Shown: positions 1 to 5,384 of the stretch, piece by piece
Layout of the letters: every line of letters starts with the position of its first letter
Numbering within the stretch: the stretch's first letter is position 1
From: Bryobacteraceae bacterium
GTDB lineage: Bacteria > Acidobacteriota > Terriglobia > Bryobacterales > Bryobacteraceae
Direction: 5' to 3'
Assembly (NCBI GenBank): GCA_030044325.1
Contig: JASHWA010000471.1
Location: 1 to 5,521 of the forward strand
Length of the DNA: 5,521 bases
Translations under genes and position numbers: made by a program
The notes under the pieces: generated by a model
The model's database searches: none
What the model was told of the DNA's origin: nothing
The model's input: only the letters and a program-made list of their open reading frames with translations

Positions 1-120
1 GCTCTTCCAACGGAGGACGGGATCGGCCAGATAGGGGTTTTCTAGATAAATCGCCGAGCGGGCCTGCGTGCGTTGGATGTCCGGCAGTACATGACTGTTG
101 CCAAGCCGTTGCGGCGCAAA
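1..120 (-). pseudogene. Possible gene remnant or partial gene running off the left edge
   Basis: On the minus strand a 40-codon open frame runs from just after a TGA (121-123) to the window edge. It contains no ATG, GTG or TTG start. Its translation has a protein-like hydrophobic pattern, including the stretch SAIYLENPYLADPVLRW, which loosely recalls the 'I-x-I-x-NPYF' strand of phospholipase D/cardiolipin synthase-type proteins. No HKD motif is visible in the part present. A different minus-strand frame just upstream (about 112-203) also reads through as LENLLDPDPLAEFDIG and onward, so a frameshifted remnant is possible. The plus-strand alternative (3-164) is cysteine-rich and less protein-like. 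Family assignment is a guess; the frame may be accidental. Confidence 0.2.
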
Positions 121-187
121 TCAAGCGGCCGGTCGCGTCGACGACCGATATCAAATTCGGCTAAAGGATCCGGATCCAATAAATTTT

Positions 188-270
188 CGAGCCGCGCGGG
201 CAAACAAAATTAACGAGCCCCGCGAGCAATCGCGCGGGTAAACAGAAATAGCGAACCGCGCGGGCAAGCA
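188..270. repeat. Three iterated GC-palindrome plus A/T-rich units downstream of rpmE
   Basis: The octamer CGCGCGGG occurs three times in 72 bases, at 193-200, 231-238 and 257-264. In each case it is followed on the plus strand by CAAACA, TAAACA or CAAGCA and preceded by CGAGC-, GCAAT- or CGAAC-like bases. Read on the minus strand, each unit is CCCGCGCG followed by a T-rich run. The units are unevenly spaced (38 and 26 bases apart) and degenerate. The array starts about 30 bases past the rpmE stop codon, so it could act in rpmE transcript termination or 3' end protection, or be a decayed short repeat array. No coding sequence is seen here. Confidence 0.45.
201..238 (-). terminator. Candidate rpmE terminator
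   Basis: On the minus strand CCCGCG (238-233) can pair with CGCGGG (224-219) across an 8-base loop. A run rich in T (GTTAATTTTGTTT) begins about four bases later and reaches position 201. The hairpin lies about 63 bases beyond the rpmE stop codon. The T run is interrupted and does not directly abut the stem, so this is an imperfect intrinsic terminator at best. Confidence 0.35.
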
Positions 271-301
271 GTTCTTTGAAAACTTGACAGGGAGGCGCGC
301 G

Positions 302-544
302 TTAGGCCACCGGCTGCTTTTTCTTGGCCGCCGCAGCCTCTCTGACCTTCTGATATTTCTTCTGGAACCGGTCGACGCGGCCCTCCGTGTCCACCAGCTT
401 CTGCCGGCCGGTGAAGAACGGGTGGCAGTTGGAGCAGATTTCCACGCGGATATCGCCCTTGTGCGCGGAGCGCGTACGGAACGTGTGTCCGCAGGCGCAA
501 ATGACGTTCACTTCTTCGTAGGCGGGATGGATTCCGGCTTTCAT
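302..544 (-). CDS. rpmE: Large-subunit ribosomal protein bL31, zinc-binding form
   Basis: This encodes an 80-residue protein that starts MKAGIHPAY, the standard opening of L31. L31 is part of the 50S subunit and bridges to the 30S head. The four zinc-ligand cysteines are present at C16, C18, C37 and C40 (C-A-C and C-S-N-C), which places it in the 'C+' zinc-containing class rather than the zinc-free paralog. The conserved HPFFTGRQKLVDTEGRVDRF segment (41-60) and a lysine-rich C-terminal tail follow. Length is slightly above the usual 66-75 residues because of an Ala/Lys tail (AAAAKKKQPVA). The ATG at 542-544 is preceded by a modest AAGAG six bases upstream and by an extended -10 motif. It lies on the same strand as thrS but 328 bases away, with its own promoter candidate, so it is probably transcribed separately. 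Confidence 0.97.
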   Translation of the reverse strand: MKAGIHPAYEEVNVICACGHTFRTRSAHKGDIRVEICSNCHPFFTGRQKLVDTEGRVDRFQKKYQKVREAAAAKKKQPVA

Positions 545-550
545 AATGAT

Positions 551-577
551 CTCTTTGGGGGAAATTTTATTCTAGCA
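551..577 (-). promoter_or_regulatory. rpmE promoter (extended -10) and ribosome binding site
   Basis: On the minus strand TGC-TAGAAT (577-569) matches an extended -10 element, with TAGAAT agreeing with TATAAT at five of six bases. No good -35 box lies 16-18 bases upstream, which fits an extended -10 promoter. Transcription would begin near 561, giving a leader of about 17 bases. AAGAG (555-551) six bases before the ATG is the only Shine-Dalgarno-like sequence. The promoter overlaps the start of the opposite-strand remnant at 576. Confidence 0.4.
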
Positions 578-761
578 CGAAGGACCAAATTTCGGACTGC
601 CTGTCGTCGGCTACGCGGGGATCCCGGGCAACCCATCGACGCAAACCGGTTTTGGAGCGCTTACGTTTACGACTTCGCCACCGACCGGATTACTCGGCGT
701 CGGATTGGGCGGCGACAGTTCGCCGCGCATGATCGCGTTCCAGGCGCGGCTGGAGTTCTGA
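576..761 (+). pseudogene. C-terminal fragment of a TonB-receptor-like outer-membrane beta-barrel protein
   Basis: A plus-strand frame with no start codon runs from just after a TAG (573-575) to a TGA at 759-761, giving about 61 residues. The translation contains PNFGLPVVGYAGIPGN near the start and ends with GLGGDSSPRMIAFQARLEF. The final strand alternates hydrophobic and polar residues and finishes in phenylalanine, the hallmark C-terminal beta-signal of outer-membrane barrels. The 'NFG...FG.L...' plus 'PR.I.FQ...F' layout closely resembles the tails of the large carboxypeptidase-regulatory-domain/TonB-dependent receptors abundant in Acidobacteriota. The rest of the gene is absent because upstream sequence is rpmE on the other strand. 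I infer a relic left after deletion or insertion; the match is from memory and not searched. Confidence 0.55.
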
Positions 762-819
762 GCACTCGCCGTCACAGGTCCTGACTCCACAGGTCAAATT
801 TCCCGCTCGTAACTCGCCG

Positions 820-865
820 AGGTCGTCAGGCAACATGAAAGCTCCATACGGTTATGTTGCGACCT
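820..865 (-). terminator. Stem-loop immediately after thrS
   Basis: GCAACAT (830-836) and ATGTTGC (854-860) form a perfect 7-base inverted repeat around a 17-base loop. The stem is extended by AGGTC (820-824) with GACCT (861-865) across a five-base bulge, giving 12 pairs. It begins seven bases past the thrS stop codon. No T run follows in the minus direction, so it may be a 3' stabilising structure or part of a non-canonical terminator rather than a classical intrinsic one. Confidence 0.4.
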
Positions 866-872
866 GATTTAC

Positions 873-2804
873 TCAGTCCTTGGTAGCCCGCGAATCCACC
901 AGCGCGCGCGCTTCCGCCATGAACTGCGCCACCGGCTTCGCTCCCATATCCCCGTGCTTGCGATGCCGCACCGCGACGCTCTCCGATTCTTGCTCCCGGT
1001 CGCCGATCACCAGCATGTACGGCACCTTTTGCAGCTGCGCCTCGCGAATCTTCAGATTCACTTTTTCGTTGCGATCGTCCAGATGCGAGCGCAGCCCCGC
1101 CCTCATCAACTGTTGATGCACTTTCCGCGCATATTCGACGTTGCGGTCCGTGATCGGCAGCACCGACGCCTGCACCGGAGCAAGCCACAGCGGGAAAGCC
1201 CCGGCGTACAGCTCGATCAAATAAGAAACCATCCGCTCCATCGTGCTGATGACCGCGCGATGGATCATCACCGGGCGATGCTCCTTTCCATCCGGGCCGA
1301 CATAAGTCAACTCAAACTGGTTGGGCAGATGGAAATCGACCTGGATGGTCGAATACGTCTCTTCATGCCCCATCACGTCCGCCAACTGAATATCGAGCTT
1401 CGGCCCGTAGAACGCCGCTTCTCCCTTGGCTTCGAAAAACGGCAGCCCCAGATCCACCATCGCTTCGCGCAGCATGCGCTCGCCCAGGTCCCACATCGCG
1501 TCGTTATCGACGTACTTCTCTTTATTCGCGCGGTCGCCCAGCGACAGGCGATAACGATACTGCGTGATGCCCAGATCCTTGTACGCCTGCTCCACCAGTT
1601 TCATCACCGTGGAGAATTCCTGCTTGATCTGCTCCGGCGTGATGAAAATGTGCGCGTCGTTGAGCGTCATGCATCGCACCCGGCTCAATCCGCTCAGCAC
1701 CCCGCTGCGCTCGTACCGGTACATCGTGCCCAGCTCGGCGAGTTTCACCGGAAGATCGCGATAGCTGCGCTTTTTCGATTCGTAGATCAAAATATGATGC
1801 GGGCAGTTCATCGGCCGCAGCACCATCTCTTCGTGCTCCAGCTTCATGGGCGGAAACATATCTTCGTGATAATGTTGCCAGTGGCCGCTGCGCTGGTACA
1901 GCTCGACCTTGGCGAGGTCGGGCGTGTAAACGTGCTCGTACCCCTGCAATCGTTCCTGCTCGACGATGTAATCTTCAAGCACCCGCCGCACCACCGCGCC
2001 CTTCGGCAGCCACAACGGCAACCCCGCGCCGACCGTCTCGTTCACCGTGAACAGTTCCAGCTCGCGCCCCAGCTTGCGGTGATCGCGGCGCTTGGCTTCT
2101 TCGAGCCGGTTGAGGTAATCTTCCAGATCTTTTTTCGAAAAAAACGCAGTCCCGTAGATCCGCTGGAGCTGCTGATTTTTTTCGCTGCCCTTCCAATACG
2201 CTCCCGCCACCGAAAGCAGCTTGAACGCCTTGATTTTTTTGGTCGAGGGCACGTGCGGCCCGCGGCAGAAGTCGATAAAATGCGGCCCCAGCGTGTATTC
2301 GGAAAAAACCTCGCCTGCGCGTTCCTGGATCAGCTCGACTTTCATGGGCTGATCCGCGTACATCTTCAAACCGTTTTCCTTGGTCGTGTATTTTCGCTCG
2401 TACGGCAGATCGCGGCCTTGAATTTCCCACATCCGCTCTTCGATCTTTCGAAGATCCTCCTCCGTGAACGGCTCCGATCGCTCGAAATCGTAATAAAATC
2501 CCGTTTCGATCGGCGGCCCGATGCCCAGCTTCGTCTCCGGAAAAAGTTCCAGCACCGCCGCGGCCAGCAGATGCGCGGTCGAATGGCGGTAAACTTCGAG
2601 CGACTCGGGATTTTTCGTGGTCAAAATCTGCACGGTCGCGTCGCCTTCGAGCGGCCGGCTCAAATCCCACAACTCTCCATTCACGCGAGCGACAATCGCG
2701 TCTTCGGCCAGCCGCGGACTGACGCCGCGCGCGATATCGGCCGGCTTGACCCCCACATCGAAGTGTTGAACGCTTCCATCCGGAAGTGTAATCTGAATGC
2801 TCAT
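873..2804 (-). CDS. thrS: Threonyl-tRNA synthetase
   Basis: This cytoplasmic class II synthetase charges tRNA-Thr with threonine using ATP and removes mischarged serine. The 643 residues match the usual bacterial length (about 640). Domains in order are an N-terminal TGS domain (about 1-62), the editing domain with H74, H78, D178, C180 and H184 (HSTAH and DFCRGPH), and a catalytic core (about 245-540). The core has zinc ligands C334, H385 and H515, motif 2 R363 in MYRYERSG, and motif 3 R524 in HRAVISTMER. The anticodon-binding domain (about 545-640) ends with KVPYMLVIGDRE. All key residues are present, so it should be active and proofreading. Motif 2 reads VRCMTLNDAHIF where many homologues have VRGFTQDDAHIF. 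The ATG gives the standard MSIQITLPDGS opening but has no Shine-Dalgarno sequence. No T-box leader is visible and infC/rpmI/rplT do not follow it. Confidence 0.98.
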   Translation of the reverse strand: MSIQITLPDGSVQHFDVGVKPADIARGVSPRLAEDAIVARVNGELWDLSRPLEGDATVQILTTKNPESLEVYRHSTAHLLAAAVLELFPETKLGIGPPIETGFYYDFERSEPFTEEDLRKIEERMWEIQGRDLPYERKYTTKENGLKMYADQPMKVELIQERAGEVFSEYTLGPHFIDFCRGPHVPSTKKIKAFKLLSVAGAYWKGSEKNQQLQRIYGTAFFSKKDLEDYLNRLEEAKRRDHRKLGRELELFTVNETVGAGLPLWLPKGAVVRRVLEDYIVEQERLQGYEHVYTPDLAKVELYQRSGHWQHYHEDMFPPMKLEHEEMVLRPMNCPHHILIYESKKRSYRDLPVKLAELGTMYRYERSGVLSGLSRVRCMTLNDAHIFITPEQIKQEFSTVMKLVEQAYKDLGITQYRYRLSLGDRANKEKYVDNDAMWDLGERMLREAMVDLGLPFFEAKGEAAFYGPKLDIQLADVMGHEETYSTIQVDFHLPNQFELTYVGPDGKEHRPVMIHRAVISTMERMVSYLIELYAGAFPLWLAPVQASVLPITDRNVEYARKVHQQLMRAGLRSHLDDRNEKVNLKIREAQLQKVPYMLVIGDREQESESVAVRHRKHGDMGAKPVAQFMAEARALVDSRATKD

Positions 2805-2827
2805 CGTTACTATGCTACGATGCTACG
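2764..2827. promoter_or_regulatory. Divergent start region between thrS and the ThiE-like gene
   Basis: The thrS ATG (2804-2802, minus) and the ThiE-like ATG (2812-2814, plus) are separated by only seven bases, and neither has a recognisable Shine-Dalgarno. A perfect 8-base tandem repeat, ATGCTACG twice (2812-2827), begins at the plus-strand start codon; on the minus strand it yields two TAGCAT hexamers just upstream of thrS. A weak plus-strand promoter, TTGAAC (2766-2771) with a 15-base spacer to TGTAAT (2787-2792), lies inside the thrS 5' end and would give a leader of about a dozen bases. No convincing minus-strand -35 was found. Short-leader or leaderless mRNAs are an inference. Confidence 0.35.
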
Positions 2828-3357
2828 TCACCGACCGCCATACGCTCGCGCCGGGCGATTCGCTCCTCGCCGCGATCGCGCGCGCCGATGCCGATTGGGT
2901 GCAGATTCGTGAAAAAGATTTACCGGCGCGCGACCTTTTCAAATTGGTCCAAGCCGCGCTTCCGCTCGGAAAAAAAATCATCGTCAACACGCGAATGGAC
3001 GTCGCCCTCGCCGCCGGAGCCGCGGGATTGCATTTGCCCCAAAATTCGATTCGCGCCGGCCGCTGGCGCTCGATCGCTCCCCCCGGATTCCTGATCGGCG
3101 TTTCCTGCCACGGCGTCGAAAGCGTTCGCGCGGCTGAGCAGGAAGGCGCCGATTACGTCCTGTTCGCCCCGGTTTTCGCCCCCTTGTCCAAACCGTCCCA
3201 TTCCCCATCCCTCGGCCTCGCGGCACTTTCTGAAGCCTCCCGATCCGTCCGCATCCCCGTTCTCGCCCTCGGCGGAATCACGCGGAAAAACGCCGCGGCC
3301 TGCATCGAGCACGGCGCCGCCGGAGTTGCGGCCATTTCGCTCTATCAGCGATGTTAA
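2812..3357 (+). CDS. thiE: Thiamine phosphate synthase / TenI-family protein
   Basis: The 181-residue TIM-barrel protein belongs to the TMP-synthase/TenI family; ThiE joins HMP-diphosphate to thiazole phosphate to make thiamine phosphate, and TenI aromatises the thiazole. Family motifs in order are CYVTDRH (4-10), VQIREKD (30-36) with Q31, R33 and K35, IVNTRMDVAL (57-66), GLHLPQ (72-77), IGVSCH (95-100), GADYVLFAPVF (112-122), K127, LALGGIT (151-157) and AGVAAIS (170-176). The two magnesium-binding aspartates of ThiE (D93 and D112 in Bacillus subtilis) align with T60 and S79. TenI's catalytic histidine position aligns with P120. The reaction is therefore uncertain; gene symbol by family only. 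I chose ATG 2812 over an in-frame ATG at 2797 because the shorter form begins right at the first barrel strand and does not overlap thrS. It is shorter than the usual 200-215 residues. It is translationally coupled to the next gene. Confidence 0.85.
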   Translation: MLRCYVTDRHTLAPGDSLLAAIARADADWVQIREKDLPARDLFKLVQAALPLGKKIIVNTRMDVALAAGAAGLHLPQNSIRAGRWRSIAPPGFLIGVSCHGVESVRAAEQEGADYVLFAPVFAPLSKPSHSPSLGLAALSEASRSVRIPVLALGGITRKNAAACIEHGAAGVAAISLYQRC

Positions 3358-4262
3358 AATTTGATCCGGTGTACACGCGCGCCGAAGCTCGACGCCTTCT
3401 CAAACTCACGGAGCGGCAACTCAAAAGCTGGGAGCTCCAGAAGCTGGTGGACCCCAGCGAAACTTACGGATTTCAGGAGCTTCTCGCCCTCCGCACGCTG
3501 ATCAAGCTGCGCAAGGATCGCGTTGCGCCCGCGCAGATCCGGCGCGCTCTCGAAGCCCTCCGCGCAAAACTGCGCGAAATCGAAAATCCCCTCACTCAAT
3601 TGAAGCTGTACGCCGATGGCAAACGCATTCGCGTGGAGCTCGACGGCGGCCACATGGAAGCCGAATCGGGCCAGTTGCTCCTGAATTTCGGCGCGAGCGA
3701 CCTGCGGCGCCTGGTGGAATTTCCGGCCAAAGATCGCGGCTCCCAAGAGCGCGACCGCAGAATGACCGCCGAGCGCTGGTTCCAGCGCGGCCTCGATCTC
3801 GAGCAGCAGGGCGCTCCGCACGAACAAGTCGTGGCCGCGTATCAAAAAGCGATCGACCTCGATCCCCAATCCGCGGGCGCGCAGGTCAACCTGGGCACCA
3901 TCTACTTCAATGCGCGTCAATGGAATGACGCGGAGCGTCATTACAAAAAGGCTCTCGAAATCGATCCCGACTACGCGCTCGCGCATTTCGACCTGGCGAA
4001 TCTTTACGACGAACGCGGCGATCGCGGCCGCGCGCAGGCCCATTACGAATCCGCCCTGCGCGTTTCTCCCAACTACGCCGACGCACATTACAATCTCGCG
4101 CTGCTGTATCAGGGCTCGAACCAGGCAATGAAAGCCGTCCGCCACTGGAGCGCGTATCTCAAGCTCGACCCCTCCAGCCACTGGTCCAACATCGCCCGCC
4201 GCGAGCTCGCCAAACTGCGCCAGGCAGCCGTAGTCCCCGGGTCACGCTCGACCAACGCTTAG
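3351..4262 (+). CDS. MerR-type helix-turn-helix protein with four TPR repeats
   Basis: This 303-residue protein has two parts. Residues about 8-75 resemble a MerR DNA-binding domain: a helix-turn-helix (YTRAEARRLLKLTERQLKSWE), then YGFQELLALRTLIKLRKD and the helix IRRALEALRAKL. A short beta-rich linker (about 85-113, with GQLLLNF) follows. Four consecutive 34-residue TPR units occupy 139-172, 173-206, 207-240 and 241-274, ending DP, DP, SP and DP. No signal peptide or membrane segment is seen, so it is probably a cytoplasmic regulator or adaptor; the TPR array would bind a partner protein. Its ATG overlaps the last seven bases of the ThiE-like gene (ATGTTAA), with no Shine-Dalgarno of its own, indicating translational coupling. 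MerR-TPR fusions of this shape occur in Acidobacteriota and myxobacteria from memory; the target is unknown. Confidence 0.85.
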   Translation: MLKFDPVYTRAEARRLLKLTERQLKSWELQKLVDPSETYGFQELLALRTLIKLRKDRVAPAQIRRALEALRAKLREIENPLTQLKLYADGKRIRVELDGGHMEAESGQLLLNFGASDLRRLVEFPAKDRGSQERDRRMTAERWFQRGLDLEQQGAPHEQVVAAYQKAIDLDPQSAGAQVNLGTIYFNARQWNDAERHYKKALEIDPDYALAHFDLANLYDERGDRGRAQAHYESALRVSPNYADAHYNLALLYQGSNQAMKAVRHWSAYLKLDPSSHWSNIARRELAKLRQAAVVPGSRSTNA

Positions 4263-4280
4263 CAGCCTGTGTCTCAATCT

Positions 4281-4360
4281 GCGGAAGAAGGGGACTGTCC
4301 CTTGGCGTCGAATGAAGTCGCAACCGTCAGCACCGTCGGCGGACTGTCCCCTTCTTCCGC
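4281..4360 (+). repeat. Structured inverted-arm repeat element, copy A
   Basis: An 80-base element lies between two convergent genes. Its left arm (4281-4300) and right arm (4341-4360) are inverted copies over 20 bases with one T-T mismatch (4296/4345). After a C-C mismatch (4301/4340), six more pairs form (4302-4307 with 4334-4339), three of them G-U. The loop is 26 bases and contains CGCAACCGTC (4319-4328). Each arm also holds its own small palindrome centred on GGGAC-T-GTCCC, the look of a REP doublet. Plus-strand orientation is assigned from the loop sequence shared with copy B. It begins 18 bases past the MerR-TPR stop codon, so it may serve as a two-way transcription end. Confidence 0.85.
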
Positions 4361-4362
4361 CC

Positions 4363-4377
4363 GTCCGGAATGCGGAC
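4363..4377 (-). terminator. Small hairpin just past the deacetylase-family gene
   Basis: GTCCG (4363-4367) and CGGAC (4373-4377) form a five-base stem with a five-base loop, eight bases past the minus-strand TGA at 4388-4386. It directly abuts repeat copy A. No T run follows. It may contribute to 3' end formation together with the larger stem, or be a chance feature. Confidence 0.25.
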
Positions 4378-4385
4378 ATAGGCTG

Positions 4386-5294
4386 TCACGCTCCCATCGA
4401 TTCCGCCGCCGCCTTCGCCGTGTTCGCGTGGATCGTCACCGTGTCTTCCACTTGGCGCGCATACCCTCCCGCGAGCGTCACCGCGACCGCGGCTCGGCCC
4501 GCCCGCGCGGCCTCGAACACCAGCTTGTCGCGCGCCTTCAATCCTTCGAGCGTCAGCGATAACCCTCCCAGCTGATCCTCGCGATACGGATCTGCGCCGG
4601 CCACGTACATCATCAGCTCGGGACGAAACTCGCGCGTCGCGCGCCCCAGCGCGTCGCCCAGCTTCTCCAGATACTCCGCGTCGCCCACCCCATCCTCCAG
4701 GTCGACGTCGATATTCGATGCCGGCTTGATGCTCGGATAATTGTTGAACTGGTGCATCGAGAGCGTGAACACCGTCGCATCGCCCGAAAAGATCGCGGCC
4801 GTTCCGTTGCCGTCGTGAACGTCGCAATCCACCACCATCGCCCGCTCGATCATCTTTTCGCGCTGCAGCTTGCGGATCGCGACCGCCACGTCGTGGATCG
4901 CGCAAAAACCCTCGCCGTGCCCGGGAAACGCGTGGTGAAATCCGCCGCCGATATTGAACCCGACTCCATCCTTCAACGCCAGCCGCGCCGCGAGCGTCGT
5001 CCCTCCCGCGGCCAGCCAGAACGCTTCCACCATCTTGTGTGAATACGGAATTTCGAGCTTCACCAGCTCCAGATAATCGAGCGTTCCATTCTTCAGGCGC
5101 GCAATCCATCCGCGCTGATGCACCAGCAGCAGATCATCGTCGGTGGCCGGCTCCGGCGCGACGAAATCCTCCGGCCGGGCGAATCCATCCGCCACCAGGC
5201 GGTCGCGGATCATTTTATATTTCTTCGACGGAAAAACGTGCGCGCCCAGATTCAGATCGTAGCCGTCATGATAGACCAGCTTGAACGGAAGCAA
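4386..5294 (-). CDS. Histone-deacetylase-family hydrolase, class IV-like
   Basis: This is a 302-residue zinc amidohydrolase of the arginase/deacetylase fold. It would remove acetyl groups from lysines or small acetylated amines; the substrate cannot be told from sequence. The active-site set is complete: paired histidines H120-H121 (GGGFHHAFPGHGEGFC), zinc ligands D158 and H160 (DCDVHDGNG) and D235 (AGADPY), and the transition-state tyrosine Y278 (AGGYAR). The DVHDGNG form and GGGFHHA-x-GEGFC spacing resemble HDAC11-like class IV proteins more than AcuC or polyamine deacetylases. There is no signal peptide. Start is TTG at 5294-5292: an in-frame TGA immediately precedes it and a perfect AGGAGG sits seven bases upstream. 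It converges on the MerR-TPR gene and is bracketed by two copies of the structured repeat. Confidence 0.93.
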   Translation of the reverse strand: MLPFKLVYHDGYDLNLGAHVFPSKKYKMIRDRLVADGFARPEDFVAPEPATDDDLLLVHQRGWIARLKNGTLDYLELVKLEIPYSHKMVEAFWLAAGGTTLAARLALKDGVGFNIGGGFHHAFPGHGEGFCAIHDVAVAIRKLQREKMIERAMVVDCDVHDGNGTAAIFSGDATVFTLSMHQFNNYPSIKPASNIDVDLEDGVGDAEYLEKLGDALGRATREFRPELMMYVAGADPYREDQLGGLSLTLEGLKARDKLVFEAARAGRAAVAVTLAGGYARQVEDTVTIHANTAKAAAESMGA

Positions 5295-5301
5295 TCAATC
5301 C

Positions 5302-5339
5302 CCTCCTCGCTCGAAAACCGAGCAGCCGCACGCGCGGCT
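5302..5339 (-). promoter_or_regulatory. Structured leader and strong ribosome binding site of the deacetylase-family gene
   Basis: On the minus strand two perfect hairpins abut without a gap: AGCCGC/GCGGCT with a four-base loop (5339-5324) and GCTCG/CGAGC with a GTTTT loop (5323-5309). One base later comes AGGAGG (5307-5302), then seven bases to the TTG start. The strong Shine-Dalgarno decides the TTG start. The paired hairpins could stack coaxially and influence access to the ribosome binding site or protect the 5' end. No clear promoter was found upstream. Confidence 0.5.
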
Positions 5340-5384
5340 TAAGAAAACGCTCCCCAAAAAGGGCGTCGATAAGGCGCACAATCC

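Noticed and set aside
166..178. Tandem GGATCCGGATCC
   Set aside because: A short restriction-site-like tandem with no surrounding structure; considered chance.
284..289. TTGACA as a plus-strand -35 box near the end of rpmE
   Set aside because: No -10-like sequence lies 16-18 bases downstream and no plus-strand gene follows.
284..784. A 166-codon plus-strand open frame covering rpmE antisense and the gap beyond
   Set aside because: It is the antisense of rpmE joined to a different frame of the receptor relic; the better-supported reading of the gap is frame 576-761.
2797..2811. Upstream ATG for the ThiE-like gene adding MLIVT
   Set aside because: It would overlap the thrS start codon, adds residues before the first conserved barrel strand and has no better ribosome binding site.
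954..2912. A 652-codon open frame antisense to thrS
   Set aside because: It mirrors the thrS codon frame, is loaded with Arg, His, Gln and Leu without any domain, and thrS itself has every catalytic residue. It is a GC-rich shadow frame despite its length.
3354..4181. A 275-codon minus-strand open frame opposite the MerR-TPR gene
   Set aside because: The plus-strand frame shows clear 34-residue TPR periodicity and a helix-turn-helix; the antisense frame has no recognisable motif.
4327..5109. A 260-codon minus-strand frame overlapping the deacetylase-family gene
   Set aside because: Out of frame with the conserved deacetylase residues and dominated by Arg and Gly.
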